NCBI GenBank assembly: GCA_947453725.1
Contig: CANGHH010000013.1
Coordinates: forward strand, 58,293 to 122,292
Direction: 5' to 3'
From: Betaproteobacteria bacterium
Lineage (GTDB): Bacteria; Pseudomonadota; Gammaproteobacteria; Burkholderiales; Burkholderiaceae_C
Length of the DNA stretch: 64,000 bases
Shown piece by piece: positions 48,091 through 57,863 of the stretch (its first letter is position 1; the number at the start of each line of letters is the position of its first letter). Both the position numbers and the translations under genes were made by a program. The notes below the pieces were generated by a model that worked only from the letters and a program-made list of their open reading frames with translations, ran no database searches and was not told the origin of the DNA.

Positions 48091-49203
48091 TCAGGCAGCG
48101 CCGGTGTTTGGCACGAAACCGCCTGAGGGCTGGGCGACCTGGGCCGGGTGGCGGGTCACGAAGCCGAGCATCCGGTCGATGCAGCCCAGCGCCTGGCGGC
48201 GCACCGGCTCGGCCACCTGGATTTCGCCGCAGCCTTGTTCCAGGCAGGCCAACACGCCCTGCAGCGCGTTCATGGCCATCCACGGGCAGTGCGCGCAGCT
48301 CTTGCAGGTGGCGCTGCGCCCGGCGGTCGGCGCTTCGATCAGCGTCTTGCCCGGCGCCAGCTGGCGCATGCGGTGCAGGATGCCCTTGTCGGTGGCGACG
48401 ATGTAGGTCTGCGCGCTGCCGCCCACCACCGCGTTCAGCAGTTGCGTGGTGCTGCCGACCACGTCGGCCAGCGCCACCACGCTGCGCGGGGACTCCGGGT
48501 GCACCAGCACCTGCGCGCCCGGGTGTTCGCGCTTCAGCAGGTCCAGCTCCAGCCCTTTGAACTCGTCGTGGACGATGCAGGCGCCGTCCCACATCAGCAT
48601 GTCGGCGCCGGTCTGTTCCTGGATGTAGCGGCCCAGGTGGCGGTCGGGCGCCCACAGGATCTTCTGACCCTGGGCTTTCAGGTGTCGGGCGATGGGCAAG
48701 GCGCAGGCGCTGGTGACCATCCAGTCGGCCCGCGCCTTCACCGCCGCGCTGGTGTTGGCGTACACCACGACCTGGCGGTCGGGGTGGGCGTCGCAGAAGG
48801 CGGCGAAAGCGTCTGGCGGGCAGCCCAGGTCGAGGCTGCAGGTGGCGTCCAGGTCGGGCATCAGCACGCGCTTGTCGGGCGACAGGATCTTGGCCGTCTC
48901 GCCCATGAAGCGCACGCCGGCCACCACCAGCGTCTTCGCCGGGTGATCGCGGCCGAAGCGGGCCATTTCCAGCGAATCGGCGACCAGCCCGCCCGTGGCC
49001 AGCGCCAGATCCTGCAGGTCGCCGTCGACGTAGTAATGCGCCACCAGCACCGCGTCCTGCGCCTTCAGCAGCCCGGCGATTCTTTCGATCGCCAGCCGGC
49101 GTTCGGCCGGCGGCAGGGCAGCGGGCACCTTGGCCCAGGCCTGCGCGGTGCAGGTCGCGCCGCTGGCGTCCGGGCGGGCGTAATCGAAGGCGATGTTGGT
49201 CAT
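48091..49203 (-). CDS. nadA: Quinolinate synthase
   Basis: 370 aa from the ATG at 49203. [69 protein letters not shown], and the Cys-rich [12 protein letters not shown] are visible; the conserved Cys residues bind the [4Fe-4S] cluster. Condenses iminoaspartate with dihydroxyacetone phosphate. Upstream frame (to 49467) is non-coding. Divergent from the MFS gene, with 118 bases between starts. 163 bases separate its stop from the ComFB start, in which I see nothing else. Confidence 0.95.
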   Translation of the reverse strand: MTNIAFDYARPDASGATCTAQAWAKVPAALPPAERRLAIERIAGLLKAQDAVLVAHYYVDGDLQDLALATGGLVADSLEMARFGRDHPAKTLVVAGVRFMGETAKILSPDKRVLMPDLDATCSLDLGCPPDAFAAFCDAHPDRQVVVYANTSAAVKARADWMVTSACALPIARHLKAQGQKILWAPDRHLGRYIQEQTGADMLMWDGACIVHDEFKGLELDLLKREHPGAQVLVHPESPRSVVALADVVGSTTQLLNAVVGGSAQTYIVATDKGILHRMRQLAPGKTLIEAPTAGRSATCKSCAHCPWMAMNALQGVLACLEQGCGEIQVAEPVRRQALGCIDRMLGFVTRHPAQVAQPSGGFVPNTGAA

Positions 49204-49321
49204 GGGTGGGGCAGGGCTGTGGGAATTGGAACAGCAGGCGCAGGGGCGAAGGGAAGATCGTATCCCGCGCTGAATTTGCAAGCCGCAGCGCGCCAGGCTG
49301 CCAGCGTTTAGTCTCCGGGCG

Positions 49322-50587
49322 ATGAGCAGCACCACTGACCTGCCGGCATCCGCCGCGCCCCCGTCCTCGGCCCGCAGCGACGCCACCGTCATCGGCCTGA
49401 TCGGCCTGGCCCACGGCAGCTCGCACTTCTTCCACATGCTGCTGCCGCCGCTGTTTCCGACCTTCATCCGCGACTTCGGCCTGAGCTACTCGCAGCTCGG
49501 CCTGCTGGTGACGGTGTTTTTCGTCATTTCGGGCATCGGCCAGGCGCTGGCCGGATTCCTGGTCGACCGCATCGGCGCGCGGCCGGTGCTGTTCGCGGCC
49601 TTGGGCTGCTTCGTCGTGGCCGCACTGGCCGCAGCCGGGGCCCAGGGCTATGCCGGCCTGATGCTGGCGGCGGCGCTGGCCGGGCTGGGCAACGCGCCTT
49701 TCCACCCGGCCGACTTCACGATCCTCAACAAGCGGTTGTCGCCGCAGCGGCTGGGCCATGCCTTCTCGGTGCACGGCATCACCGGCAACCTGGGCTGGGC
49801 CGCGGCGCCGATCTTCATGATCGGCATCAGCCAGGCGACCGGCAGCTGGCGCACCGCCTGCGCCTGCGCCGCGCTGCTGCCGCTGTTGTCGCTGAGCTTG
49901 CTGGTCTGGAAGCGGCAGACCGTGGACGACCGCCAAGGCGCCTGGTCGCACGACCAGCCGGGGGCCACAGCGGCCGCCGCCGAGCACCCGATGGCTTTTC
50001 TGCGCCTGCCCTCGGTGTGGTTGTGCTTCTCCTTCTTTTTCTGGGTCACGGCCGCGCTGGCCGCGATCCAGAGCTACGCCGGGCCAGCGCTGGCGCGTCT
50101 GTACGACCTGCCGCTGTCGGCGACCGCTTTCGTTGTCACCGGCTACATGCTGTGCGCGGCGGCCGGCACGGTGGCTGGCGGCTTTCTCGTGTCGCGCGCG
50201 CCGCGCCTGGAAAAGACCATCGCCATCGCGATGTGCAGCGCCGCCGCGCTGCTGCTGCTGGCCGGTTCGGGCCTGTTGCCGGCCTTCGTGGCCGGTCTGG
50301 CCGTGGCGCTGGCCGGGGCCGGTACCGGCCTGGCGGCGCCGTCGCGCGACATGCTGATCAAGCGCGCCGCGCCGCCCGGTGCCACCGGGCGCGTCTACGG
50401 CACCGTGTATTCGGGCCTGGACGCGGGCTTCGCGCTGGCTTCGCCGGTCTTCGGCGCGCTGCTCGACCGCGGCCTGACGCAGGGCGTCTTCATCGGCGCG
50501 GCGCTGGCCCTGGGCTGCGGCGTGCTGTCGGCCGGCCTGGTCGGCCTGCGCGTGCGGGCACAGCAGGGCCCGGTGGTGGCCGCCTGA
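49322..50587 (+). CDS. MFS transporter
   Basis: 421 aa with 12 predicted membrane segments. Early sequence [42 protein letters not shown] resembles the fosmidomycin-resistance/Fsr-like branch. [14 protein letters not shown] is the MFS loop 2-3 signature. Cytoplasmic central loop about residues 200-225. Substrate unknown. It is followed 74 bases later, on the same strand, by a ThDP-dependent enzyme, so the two may work together. Confidence 0.87.
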   Translation: MSSTTDLPASAAPPSSARSDATVIGLIGLAHGSSHFFHMLLPPLFPTFIRDFGLSYSQLGLLVTVFFVISGIGQALAGFLVDRIGARPVLFAALGCFVVAALAAAGAQGYAGLMLAAALAGLGNAPFHPADFTILNKRLSPQRLGHAFSVHGITGNLGWAAAPIFMIGISQATGSWRTACACAALLPLLSLSLLVWKRQTVDDRQGAWSHDQPGATAAAAEHPMAFLRLPSVWLCFSFFFWVTAALAAIQSYAGPALARLYDLPLSATAFVVTGYMLCAAAGTVAGGFLVSRAPRLEKTIAIAMCSAAALLLLAGSGLLPAFVAGLAVALAGAGTGLAAPSRDMLIKRAAPPGATGRVYGTVYSGLDAGFALASPVFGALLDRGLTQGVFIGAALALGCGVLSAGLVGLRVRAQQGPVVAA

Positions 50588-50661
50588 TCGCGGCTGGACG
50601 GCGTTTCGAGGTCGACCGGATTCGGGTCTGCACGGAGGCGGCGGCCCGCTAAAGTGGGGTC

Positions 50662-52398
50662 ATGAACGCTGCATCCCACTCCGCCGCCATGCCCGCTCCC
50701 GCCATGCCGCGCATCGCCGGCCATGCCCTCGTCGAAGCGCTGATCGCCCAGGGCGTTCACACCTGCTTCGGCGTGCCGGGCGAAAGCTACCTGGCGGTGC
50801 TCGACGGCTTCCACGAACACCGCGAACAGATCCGCTTCATCGCCTGCCGCCAGGAAGGCGGCGCAGCCTTCATGGCCGAAGCCCAGGGCAAGCTCAGCGG
50901 CCGGCCGGGCGTCTGCTTCGTCACGCGCGGGCCGGGCGCCACCAACGCCAGCATCGGCGTGCACACCGCCTTCCAGGACAGCACACCGATGATCCTGTTC
51001 GTCGGCCAGGTGGCCAGCGAGCAGCGCGACCGGGAAGCGTTTCAGGAGATCGACTACCGCCAGATGTTCAGCCCCGGCACGCTGGGTCTGGCCAAGTGGG
51101 TGGCCGAGGTGCACAGCGCCGACCGCCTGCCCGAGTACATCGCGCGCGCCTTCCACACCGCGATGCAGGGTCGCCCTGGCCCGGTGGTGCTGGCTCTGCC
51201 CGAAGACATGCTGACCACGCTGACGGCCGCGCCGGTGCTGCCGCGCGTCGAGCCGGTGCGGGCCTGGCCGGCGCCCGGTGGCCTGCGTGAATTGCGCGCG
51301 ATGCTGATGGCCGCCGAGCGCCCCCTGCTCATCGCCGGCGGTTCGGGCTGGGACGCCGAAGGCGCCAGCGCGCTGCAGCGCTTCGCCGAGAACTGGCAGT
51401 TGCCGGTGGCCTGCGCCTGGCGATTCCAGGACACCTTCGACAACCGCCACCCGCTGTACGCCGGCGACATCGGCGTCGGCACGAATCCGAAGCTGTCGGC
51501 GCGGCTGCGCGACGCCGATCTGGTCATCGCGCTGGGCGTGCGCCTGGGCGAGATGACGACCCAGGGCTACGCCCTGGTGCAGGCGCCGCAGCCGGCGCAG
51601 AAGCTGGTGCACATCCACGCCGGGCCCGAGGAACTCGGCCGCGTCTACGCCGCCGACCTGATGCTGCAGGCCCAGGTGGCCTGCGCGGCCAAGGCGCTCG
51701 AAGCGCTGGCCGCACCGACCAGCCTGCCCTGGGCGGACGGCGCCGCCAGCGCACGGGCCGACTACGAGGCCAATCTCGTCGGCCACGCCGTCGAACCGCT
51801 GGACATGGCGGTGGTGATGAAGACCGTGCAGCGCCTGCTGCCCGAGGACACGGTCTACACCAACGGCGCCGGCAACTTCAGCGGCTGGCTGCACCGCTAC
51901 GTCAGCCTGCCCGGCCTGCAGCACCACGGCCGCACGCAACTGGCGCCGACCTCGGGCGCAATGGGCTACGGCCTGCCGGCGGCCGTCGCGGCGGCCCTGC
52001 TGTACCCCGAGCGCTTCGCCTTCAACCTCGCCGGCGACGGCGATTTCCTGATGACCGGCCAGGAACTGGCCACTGCCACCGGCTACGGCGCCAAGCGGCT
52101 GATCAGCGTGGTGGTCGACAACGGCACCTACGGCACCATCCGCATGCACCAGGAGCGCGAATACCCGGGCCGGGTCAGCGGCAGCGACCTCTACAACCCC
52201 GACTTCGCGGCGCTGGCCCGGGCCTACGGCTGGCAGGCCGAGACCATCGTCGAAACGGCCGACTTCGAACCGGCGCTGCAGCGCGCCTTGGCAGCCGGCG
52301 TGCCCACGCTGCTGCACCTGAAGCTGGCCACCGACGTCAGCACGAGCCGGACCACGCTGACGGCCATCCGCCAGGCGGCGCAGGCCCGCAGCGCCTGA
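50662..52398 (+). CDS. Thiamine diphosphate-dependent enzyme, acetolactate synthase-like
   Basis: 578 aa with the three ThDP domains. Catalytic Glu in CRQEGGAAFMAEA, RGPGATNASIGVHTAFQDSTPMI, a central domain (PLLIAGGSGWDAEG), and the Mg/ThDP motif in NLAGDGDFLMTGQELATATGY ... VVVDNGTYGTIRMHQ. The usual biosynthetic IlvB partner (ilvN) is absent, so a catabolic or decarboxylase-type role (2-oxo acid decarboxylase, sulfoacetaldehyde- or oxalyl-CoA-like) is as likely as acetolactate synthesis. Unassigned substrate. Confidence 0.85.
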   Translation: MNAASHSAAMPAPAMPRIAGHALVEALIAQGVHTCFGVPGESYLAVLDGFHEHREQIRFIACRQEGGAAFMAEAQGKLSGRPGVCFVTRGPGATNASIGVHTAFQDSTPMILFVGQVASEQRDREAFQEIDYRQMFSPGTLGLAKWVAEVHSADRLPEYIARAFHTAMQGRPGPVVLALPEDMLTTLTAAPVLPRVEPVRAWPAPGGLRELRAMLMAAERPLLIAGGSGWDAEGASALQRFAENWQLPVACAWRFQDTFDNRHPLYAGDIGVGTNPKLSARLRDADLVIALGVRLGEMTTQGYALVQAPQPAQKLVHIHAGPEELGRVYAADLMLQAQVACAAKALEALAAPTSLPWADGAASARADYEANLVGHAVEPLDMAVVMKTVQRLLPEDTVYTNGAGNFSGWLHRYVSLPGLQHHGRTQLAPTSGAMGYGLPAAVAAALLYPERFAFNLAGDGDFLMTGQELATATGYGAKRLISVVVDNGTYGTIRMHQEREYPGRVSGSDLYNPDFAALARAYGWQAETIVETADFEPALQRALAAGVPTLLHLKLATDVSTSRTTLTAIRQAAQARSA

Positions 52399-52434
52399 GC
52401 GCGGCGGTGCTGCGGCGCTGGTCACGGCCCGGCT

Positions 52435-53367
52435 TCAGCGGTGGCCGTGCAGCATCAGCACCACGCTGGCCGTGACCAGCGCTGCGGCGACCCATTCGCT
52501 CGCGTGCAGGGTTTCACCGCCCAGCGTCACGCCCAGCACCAGGCCGATCACCGGGTTGACGTAGGCATAGCTCGACGACACCGCCGCTGGCGTGCGCTGC
52601 AGCAGCACCATGAAGGCCGAGAAGGCGATCAGCGAGCCGGCAACGACCAGGTAGACCCAGCTGGCGAGCGCCAGCGGCTGTATCGGCCAGCCGGGGCGCT
52701 CGCCGGCCAGCGCCGACATCGCCATCAGCACCACACCGCCGGCCAGCATCTGGCTGGCGAAGCCCATCGCGTTCGGCGCCAGGCGCAAGGGGCGGCCGCC
52801 GAGGGCGCGTGGCAGGCCGTGCACGCTCCACACCCCGCCCAGCTTCCAGGCCACCGACGACAGCAGCACCGCCGCCAGGCCCATCGGTGATGCCGAAAAG
52901 CCCTGTCCGGCAGCCAGACCCAGCACGCCCAGCAGACCCAGCCCGATGCCGAGCGCCGCCGGCCGCGTCGGCCTGACGCCGTAAGGCCATTCGAGTGCCG
53001 CCTGCAGCGCAGGCCCGATGGCGATGAAGGCCACCACCAGACCCGAGCTGACGCTGACTTCGGCGACCGCGGTGAAGCCGTAGCCGATGCCCAGCATCAG
53101 CGTGCCCAGCAGCGTGGCATTGACCCATTCGGTGCGCTGGGGCCAGGGCGCGCCGCGCAGCCGCATCCAGCCCGCCAACAGCGCGCCGGCCACCAGGAAG
53201 CGGGTGCCCATCTGGTAGAAGGGCGGAAAGCTGAGCAGGGCCCACTTGATGGCCAGGTAGGTCGACCCCCAGATCAACCAGGTGGCCGCCAGGCAGGCGA
53301 TGATCAGCGGTGGCATGCGTGGCCGGGTGCGCGGCGGCAGATTCAACAGACTTTCCATGCGGGCCAT
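52435..53367 (-). CDS. EamA family (DMT) transporter
   Basis: 310 aa from the ATG at 53367 (53358 is another candidate; both lack a clear ribosome site). Ten hydrophobic segments in two EamA repeats: LAATWLIWGSTYLAIKWALLSFPPFYQMGTRFL begins the first; SLIAFSAFMVLLQRTPAAVSSSYAYVNPVIGLVLGV is the second-repeat signature. YedA/RhaT-like exporter of amino acids or metabolites. Convergent with the ThDP enzyme, 36 bases between stops. Confidence 0.88.
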   Translation of the reverse strand: MARMESLLNLPPRTRPRMPPLIIACLAATWLIWGSTYLAIKWALLSFPPFYQMGTRFLVAGALLAGWMRLRGAPWPQRTEWVNATLLGTLMLGIGYGFTAVAEVSVSSGLVVAFIAIGPALQAALEWPYGVRPTRPAALGIGLGLLGVLGLAAGQGFSASPMGLAAVLLSSVAWKLGGVWSVHGLPRALGGRPLRLAPNAMGFASQMLAGGVVLMAMSALAGERPGWPIQPLALASWVYLVVAGSLIAFSAFMVLLQRTPAAVSSSYAYVNPVIGLVLGVTLGGETLHASEWVAAALVTASVVLMLHGHR

Positions 53368-53462
53368 GTTAGACAAGTCGCGGCTGCGCTTGCCGTGGCA
53401 GATTCGAGGCGCGCGGCGGCCACCTCACGGCCGCCGACGGGCTGAAAACGAAGGGAATTCAA

Positions 53463-53978
53463 ATGAACGCTGCCGCTGGGCTGCCGGCCGATTGGGAAGT
53501 CGTGCCGGGTGAGGGCGACGACCTGCAGGCCATCGCCCGGCGCTGCCGCCAGCGCGTGGCGCGGCGGGCGCTTTTTGCAGCCGGGGTGGCCCTGGTGCCG
53601 GTGCCCGGGCTGGACTGGCTGACCGACATCGGGCTGCTGATGAAGCTGCTGCCCGAGATCAGCGCCGCTTTTGGCCTGACGCCGGGTCAGGTCGAGCGCC
53701 TGGCGCCCGACCGCCGCATCGTCGTCTACAAGGCCATCAGCGCGGGCGGGGGTCTGCTGGTGGGCCAGGTGGTGACGCGTGAGCTGGTGCTGCGCGTGGT
53801 CAGCCTGGTCGGCGTCCGGCTGAGCACCCAGCAGGCCGCCAAATTCGTGCCCATCGCGGGGCAGGCGGTGTCGGCGGCCTTGACCTACTCGGCCCTGCGT
53901 TTTGTCTGCGAGCAGCACATCCGGCAGTGCCTGGATGTCGCCCGTCAGCTGCAATTGCCGGGACCGCCGCGGTCATGA
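53463..53978 (+). CDS. Uncharacterised protein, EcsC/DUF697-like hydrophobic helices
   Basis: 171 aa. RRALFAAGVALVPVPGLDWLTDIGLLMKLLPEISAAFGL followed by AISAGGGLLVGQVVTRELVLRVV and KFVPIAGQAVSAALTYSALRFVCEQHI is a pattern of amphipathic, Gly-rich helices with VPVPGLDWLTDI and PIAGQ turns, as in DUF697/EcsC-like proteins. No enzymatic motif. Ribosome site is weak (gggaattcaa). Lies just upstream of tRNA-Pro. Confidence 0.7.
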   Translation: MNAAAGLPADWEVVPGEGDDLQAIARRCRQRVARRALFAAGVALVPVPGLDWLTDIGLLMKLLPEISAAFGLTPGQVERLAPDRRIVVYKAISAGGGLLVGQVVTRELVLRVVSLVGVRLSTQQAAKFVPIAGQAVSAALTYSALRFVCEQHIRQCLDVARQLQLPGPPRS

Positions 53979-53991
53979 ACGCGCAGGCCGC

Positions 53992-53997
53992 TATACT
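53992..53997 (+). promoter_or_regulatory. -10 box TATACT ahead of tRNA-Pro
   Basis: TATACT ends 12 bases before the tRNA 5' end and is followed by a GC-rich stretch (CCGGCGC) like a stringent discriminator. A good -35 was not identified, so only the -10 box is proposed. Confidence 0.5.
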
Positions 53998-54009
53998 CCG
54001 GCGCTTAGT

Positions 54010-54086
<77 letters not shown>

Positions 54087-54144
54087 TCACCCCCACGGTG
54101 ATACATCAAGGACCTGCAAGCCTGCCGGGTCGTTCGCCGGACGC

Positions 54145-54684
54145 TCAAGCAGCGCCGCGCAGCGGCATCGTCCGCAGCGCCACGTCGGCGTCATGCGCGT
54201 GCGCCGTCGGCTTTTCCGGCGCAGCACGTCGAAGCGGTGCCGCGTTGTCGTCGAACGACGAAGACAGTTTCGTCGCCAGGCCGTGCGCCGTGGCCACCAG
54301 CCAACCGCCCGTCTCGCGGTCTTCGTGGTTGTCCTGATCCAGAAAGTGGTCGGCCGCGCGGGTCGATGCGTAGAGCTGGTGGGTGCGCACGCGCAGTGCC
54401 GTCACCGACTGCTGCAAGGCCAGGTCGGCCGGCCGTTCCTTCAGCTGGCGCGCCAGGCTGTCGATGTCGGCCACCAGGTCTTGTGCCAGGTCGAGTGCCG
54501 ACGAGATCAGCCATGAGCCGGTGTCGCGCTCGTCGGCGTCGCCCTGGCCGTTGTAGTGATCGGCGGCGCGCAGCGCGGCGCGGAGCTGATGGGCGCGGGC
54601 GCCCATCGTGCGCAGCGAACCGTGCGGATCGGCGGCATCGATGGCTGTCATGGCGCTGCGGCTGGGGGATCGGTTCTCGGACAT
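54145..54684 (-). CDS. Uncharacterised protein with an internal duplication
   Basis: 179 aa from the ATG at 54684. Two halves repeat a helical unit: RAHQLRAALRAADHYNGQGD-ADERDTGSWLISSALDLAQDL and RTHQLYASTRAADHFLDQDN-HEDRETGGWLVATAHGLATKL. The shared core is R(A/T)HQL....RAADH......(D/E)R(D/E)TG.WL(I/V).(S/T)A..LA. Highly charged, with no Cys, signal or membrane segment. It follows the UvrD-like helicase gene on the same strand, 29 bases after its stop codon region. Family unknown to me. Confidence 0.7.
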   Translation of the reverse strand: MSENRSPSRSAMTAIDAADPHGSLRTMGARAHQLRAALRAADHYNGQGDADERDTGSWLISSALDLAQDLVADIDSLARQLKERPADLALQQSVTALRVRTHQLYASTRAADHFLDQDNHEDRETGGWLVATAHGLATKLSSSFDDNAAPLRRAAPEKPTAHAHDADVALRTMPLRGAA

Positions 54685-54713
54685 GGTTGACCTTGTCGGC
54701 AGAGTCATTCGGA

Positions 54714-56795
54714 TCAGGCCGGATTCTGCCCAGGATCGGCCGTTCCGGGGGCGTCGTCAGACCCCGCGCCGGAGGGCCAGCCGCCGCGCAAGGCTGCAGC
54801 GAGGTCGAACAGAGGCGCCGCTGGGCCTGCTTCGCGCGGCGCGCCCGCCGGCGTCACCACCGGGTCCAGCAGGTCGAAATGCAGCAGCAACTCGGGCGGC
54901 ACGAAGCGCGAGCGCAGCGCGTAGAGGTGGCGGTCGCCCCAGGCGCGCTGCTGCGTGACGTGGAAGCGCTGCGGCACCCACAGGCTGAGCTCGTCCTTGG
55001 CGCGCGTCATCGCCACGTAGAGCAGGCGACGCTCTTCCTCGATCTCGGCGGCGCTGCCCGTGGCCATGTCGGCGGGCAGGCAGCCGTCGACCACGTTCAG
55101 CACGTGCACCGCATTCCATTCCTGGCCCTTGGCGGAATGGATGGTCGACAGGATCAGGTAGTCCTCGTCGCGCTGCGGCGGGCCGGCCTCGTCGCTGCTC
55201 GACTGCGGCGGGTCGAGCGTCAGTTCGGTGATGAAGCGTTCGCGGCTGGCGTGCCCGGCGGCGATGCGCGCCAGCTGTTCCAGGTCGGCCAGGCGGACGC
55301 GGGCGTCGTCGTGCAGGCGTTCTGCCTGTGGCCGGTACCAGGCGATGACCCGCTGCAGGTCGTCGGGCCAGCGGGCATCGGCGCTGCGCAGGTGGGCCAT
55401 CAATTGCACGAGCTCGGCCCAGGGGCCGGCGGCGGCCGCTGGCGACTTGAAAGCCGCCAGCGGCCCGCTGTGGTCGAGCAGGCGTTTGACGCTGGCCGGA
55501 CCCATCCCAGGCACCAGTCGGGCCGTGCGCAAGGCGGCCAGCCGCGAATGGGGGTTGTCGGCCCAGCGCAGCAGCGCCAGCACGTCCTTGACGTGCGCCG
55601 CCTCCATGAATTTCAGGCCGCCGAATTTGACAAAGGGGATGCCGCGGCGCAGCAGCTCCAGCTCCAGCGCCATGCTGTGGTGGGCGGTGCGGAAGAGCAC
55701 CGCCTGACGCGTCAGCGCCAGGCCGGTTTCGCGCAGGGCCAGCACCGCGTCGGCCACGCCGCGGGCCTGCCCGGCTTCGTCTTCGACGGTGACCAGCCGC
55801 GGCTTGCAGCCGCCCGCGCGTTCGGTCCACAGCGCCTTGCTGTAGCGCTCGCTGGCTTGTTCCATGACGGCGTTCGACGCGGCCAGCACCTGCGGCGTCG
55901 AACGGTAATTGCGCTGCAGCGCCAGCACCCGGGCGGGGGGATCGAAACGCTGCGGGAAGTCGAGGATGTGGCGCACATTGGCACCGCGAAAAGCGTAGAT
56001 CGACTGTGCGTCGTCGCCCACCGCCGTCAGCGTGCAGCCCTGCGCTGCCAGCGCGTGCAGCACGTCGGCCTGCAGCTGGTTGATGTCCTGCACCTCGTCG
56101 ACCAGCACGTGGTCGAAGCGCGCGGCGATGCGCTGCGCCATCGCCGGCTTTTGCATCAAGTGCCACCATGACACCAGCAGGTCGTCGAAGTCCAGCGACT
56201 GCTGCTGCAGTTTGGCCGCCCCGAAGGCGGCGTACAAGCGCTGCAGTTCGGCCTCGTGCTCGGCGCACCAGGGGTACTGGCTGCGCAGCACCTCGGCCAG
56301 TGGAACGCGGGTGTTCAGCGTGCGCGACAGGATCGCCAGGGCAGTCGGCGCCATCGGAAAGCGCTTTTCCGTGGCCGCCAGGCCCAGGCTCTGCCGCGCG
56401 ATGGCCAGCAGGTCCTGCGCGTCGGCGCGGTCCAGCACGGTGTAGCCGGGCGCCAGGCCGATGCGCGGCGCCTCGTCGCGCAACAGCCGCGCGGCGACGC
56501 TGTGGAAAGTGCCGCACCACGGCAGCACCGGCGGTCCGCTGCCCGCGCTCAGGCCCAGGGACTGGTGCAGCAGGCGGCCGGCGCGGCGGCCCATCTCGGT
56601 GGCGGCGCGGCGCGAGAAGGTCAGCAGCAGCAAGCGCTGCGGGTCGGCACCCTGGTGCACCAGCCAGGCCAGCCGCGTGGCCAGCGTCAGCGTCTTGCCG
56701 CTGCCGGCGCCCGCGATGATCAGCAGCGGGCCGCTGCACGGCGGGTGCACGGCGGCCAGTCGCTGTTCGGGGTTCAGTTCGGCAAGGGCCAGCAC
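54714..56795 (-). CDS. ATP-dependent DNA helicase, UvrD/Rep family
   Basis: 693 aa superfamily 1A helicase. Motif Q LNPEQRLAA, Walker A IIAGAGSGKTLTLATRLAWL, Ia LLLTFSRRAATEM, II HVLVDEVQDINQLQ, III VGDDAQSIYAFRGA, IV LQRNYRST, V STIHSAKGQEWNAVHVLNVVDG and VI EEERRLLYVAMTRAKDEL are all present in order. A 3'-5' unwinding enzyme in repair or replication restart. It is shorter at the C-terminus than UvrD (about 720) and lacks the Tudor-like tail, so a specific name is not given. Confidence 0.93.
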   Translation of the reverse strand: MLALAELNPEQRLAAVHPPCSGPLLIIAGAGSGKTLTLATRLAWLVHQGADPQRLLLLTFSRRAATEMGRRAGRLLHQSLGLSAGSGPPVLPWCGTFHSVAARLLRDEAPRIGLAPGYTVLDRADAQDLLAIARQSLGLAATEKRFPMAPTALAILSRTLNTRVPLAEVLRSQYPWCAEHEAELQRLYAAFGAAKLQQQSLDFDDLLVSWWHLMQKPAMAQRIAARFDHVLVDEVQDINQLQADVLHALAAQGCTLTAVGDDAQSIYAFRGANVRHILDFPQRFDPPARVLALQRNYRSTPQVLAASNAVMEQASERYSKALWTERAGGCKPRLVTVEDEAGQARGVADAVLALRETGLALTRQAVLFRTAHHSMALELELLRRGIPFVKFGGLKFMEAAHVKDVLALLRWADNPHSRLAALRTARLVPGMGPASVKRLLDHSGPLAAFKSPAAAAGPWAELVQLMAHLRSADARWPDDLQRVIAWYRPQAERLHDDARVRLADLEQLARIAAGHASRERFITELTLDPPQSSSDEAGPPQRDEDYLILSTIHSAKGQEWNAVHVLNVVDGCLPADMATGSAAEIEEERRLLYVAMTRAKDELSLWVPQRFHVTQQRAWGDRHLYALRSRFVPPELLLHFDLLDPVVTPAGAPREAGPAAPLFDLAAALRGGWPSGAGSDDAPGTADPGQNPA

Positions 56796-56856
56796 GGGCG
56801 GGTCGTCCAGCAGATCAAAGCCTGGACTGTATGCGCATCCAGCCGCCCTGAGGTCA

Positions 56857-56933
56857 TGGCCTGCCCGGCAGGACTCGAACCTGCGACCCCCAGCTTAGAA
56901 GGCTGGTGCTCTATCCAGTTGAGCTACGGGCAG
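56857..56933 (-). tRNA. tRNA-Arg (anticodon UCU)
   Basis: 77 bases on the minus strand with encoded CCA. Acceptor stem CTGCCCG/CGGGCAG, anticodon stem CCAGC/GCTGG with loop CTTCTAA (anticodon TCT), T-loop GGTTCGAGTCC. Reads the AGA/AGG arginine codons, which are rare in such a GC-rich genome. Confidence 0.96.
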
Positions 56934-57089
56934 TGACAGAACCGCATTCTCGGTGCAATTGCCGCGGATGCGCTGAATGGACGCCCGCCACCCGGTCGGC
57001 AGCCGCGTCGCGGCGAATACACTGGAGGGCTCGTGCCCATCGCTGCGGGCGGCGCCGTCCCGGTGCCCGGGCCCTGCAGAAACTCCACC

Positions 57090-57815
57090 ATGCTCGAAGG
57101 TTTCAAGCGGCTGTTCTCGGGCGCCACGCCGGCGCCTTCGTCCGAATGGGCCGGCATCGCGCCCTGGGCCGAATCGCGCCAGTACGCCTTCCGCGCCGTG
57201 CACAACGAGGGCTTCGTCATCGACGGCCGCATCGGCGTGACGCCCTGGCGGATGGAATGGGGCCCATCGCAGCGGCCCTACATCACCGGCCCGGAGCTGC
57301 GGCTGCGCGCCGAGATGGGCCTGCCGGCCGAATTGCAGGTCGTGCTGATGAACCGCGTGCTGCAAGAAGCGATGGAAAAGTCGGTCTTCGAACAGTTCGT
57401 CGAAGGCGTGCAGACGCGCATCGACAACCAGACGCCGCCCGAAATGCGCTGGCTGGTGATGTACCCGCAACTGGCCGGCAGCCACATGCCGCTGTTGCGC
57501 GACCGTTTCGTGGCCATTTCCAGTGTCAAGAGCTGGTTGCAGAACTGGCTGGAAGGACCGCTGACGGCCTCGCTGGGCGGTATCCATGCTGCGGCCGACG
57601 TGCCGGTGGTACTGATGATCGGCCGCGGGCGCCTGATGCTGCGCACTGCCGCGCCCGACGCCCAGATCGGCACGGTTCAGGGCTGGCTGCGGGTCTTCGA
57701 GACCGCCATCCGCGAAGCGAGGCGCGTCGTCGAATCCGGTGCGCCCAGTGACCCCTTGACCGCACCCAGCCTGTGGCCGCCGAGCGCACTGCCCGGCGAC
57801 GAGCGGAAAAAGTAG
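57090..57815 (+). CDS. Uncharacterised conserved protein
   Basis: 241 aa from the ATG at 57090 (MLEGFKRLFSG); longer in-frame starts cover Pro/Gly-rich non-coding-looking residues. Features: WAESRQYAFRAVHNEGFVIDG, PWRMEWGPSQRPYITGPELRLRAEMGLPAELQVVLMNRVLQEAMEK, PEMRWLVMYPQLAG. No signal, membrane segment or known catalytic motif. Looks like a globular cytosolic protein, reminiscent of hypothetical proteins I associate with Burkholderiales. Function unknown. It is convergent with the acyl-CoA dehydrogenase gene. Confidence 0.7.
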   Translation: MLEGFKRLFSGATPAPSSEWAGIAPWAESRQYAFRAVHNEGFVIDGRIGVTPWRMEWGPSQRPYITGPELRLRAEMGLPAELQVVLMNRVLQEAMEKSVFEQFVEGVQTRIDNQTPPEMRWLVMYPQLAGSHMPLLRDRFVAISSVKSWLQNWLEGPLTASLGGIHAAADVPVVLMIGRGRLMLRTAAPDAQIGTVQGWLRVFETAIREARRVVESGAPSDPLTAPSLWPPSALPGDERKK

Positions 57816-57863
57816 GCCTGGACCCCGGACTCGAGCCCGCGTCTGCCGGGCTCGAAGCTGCCG

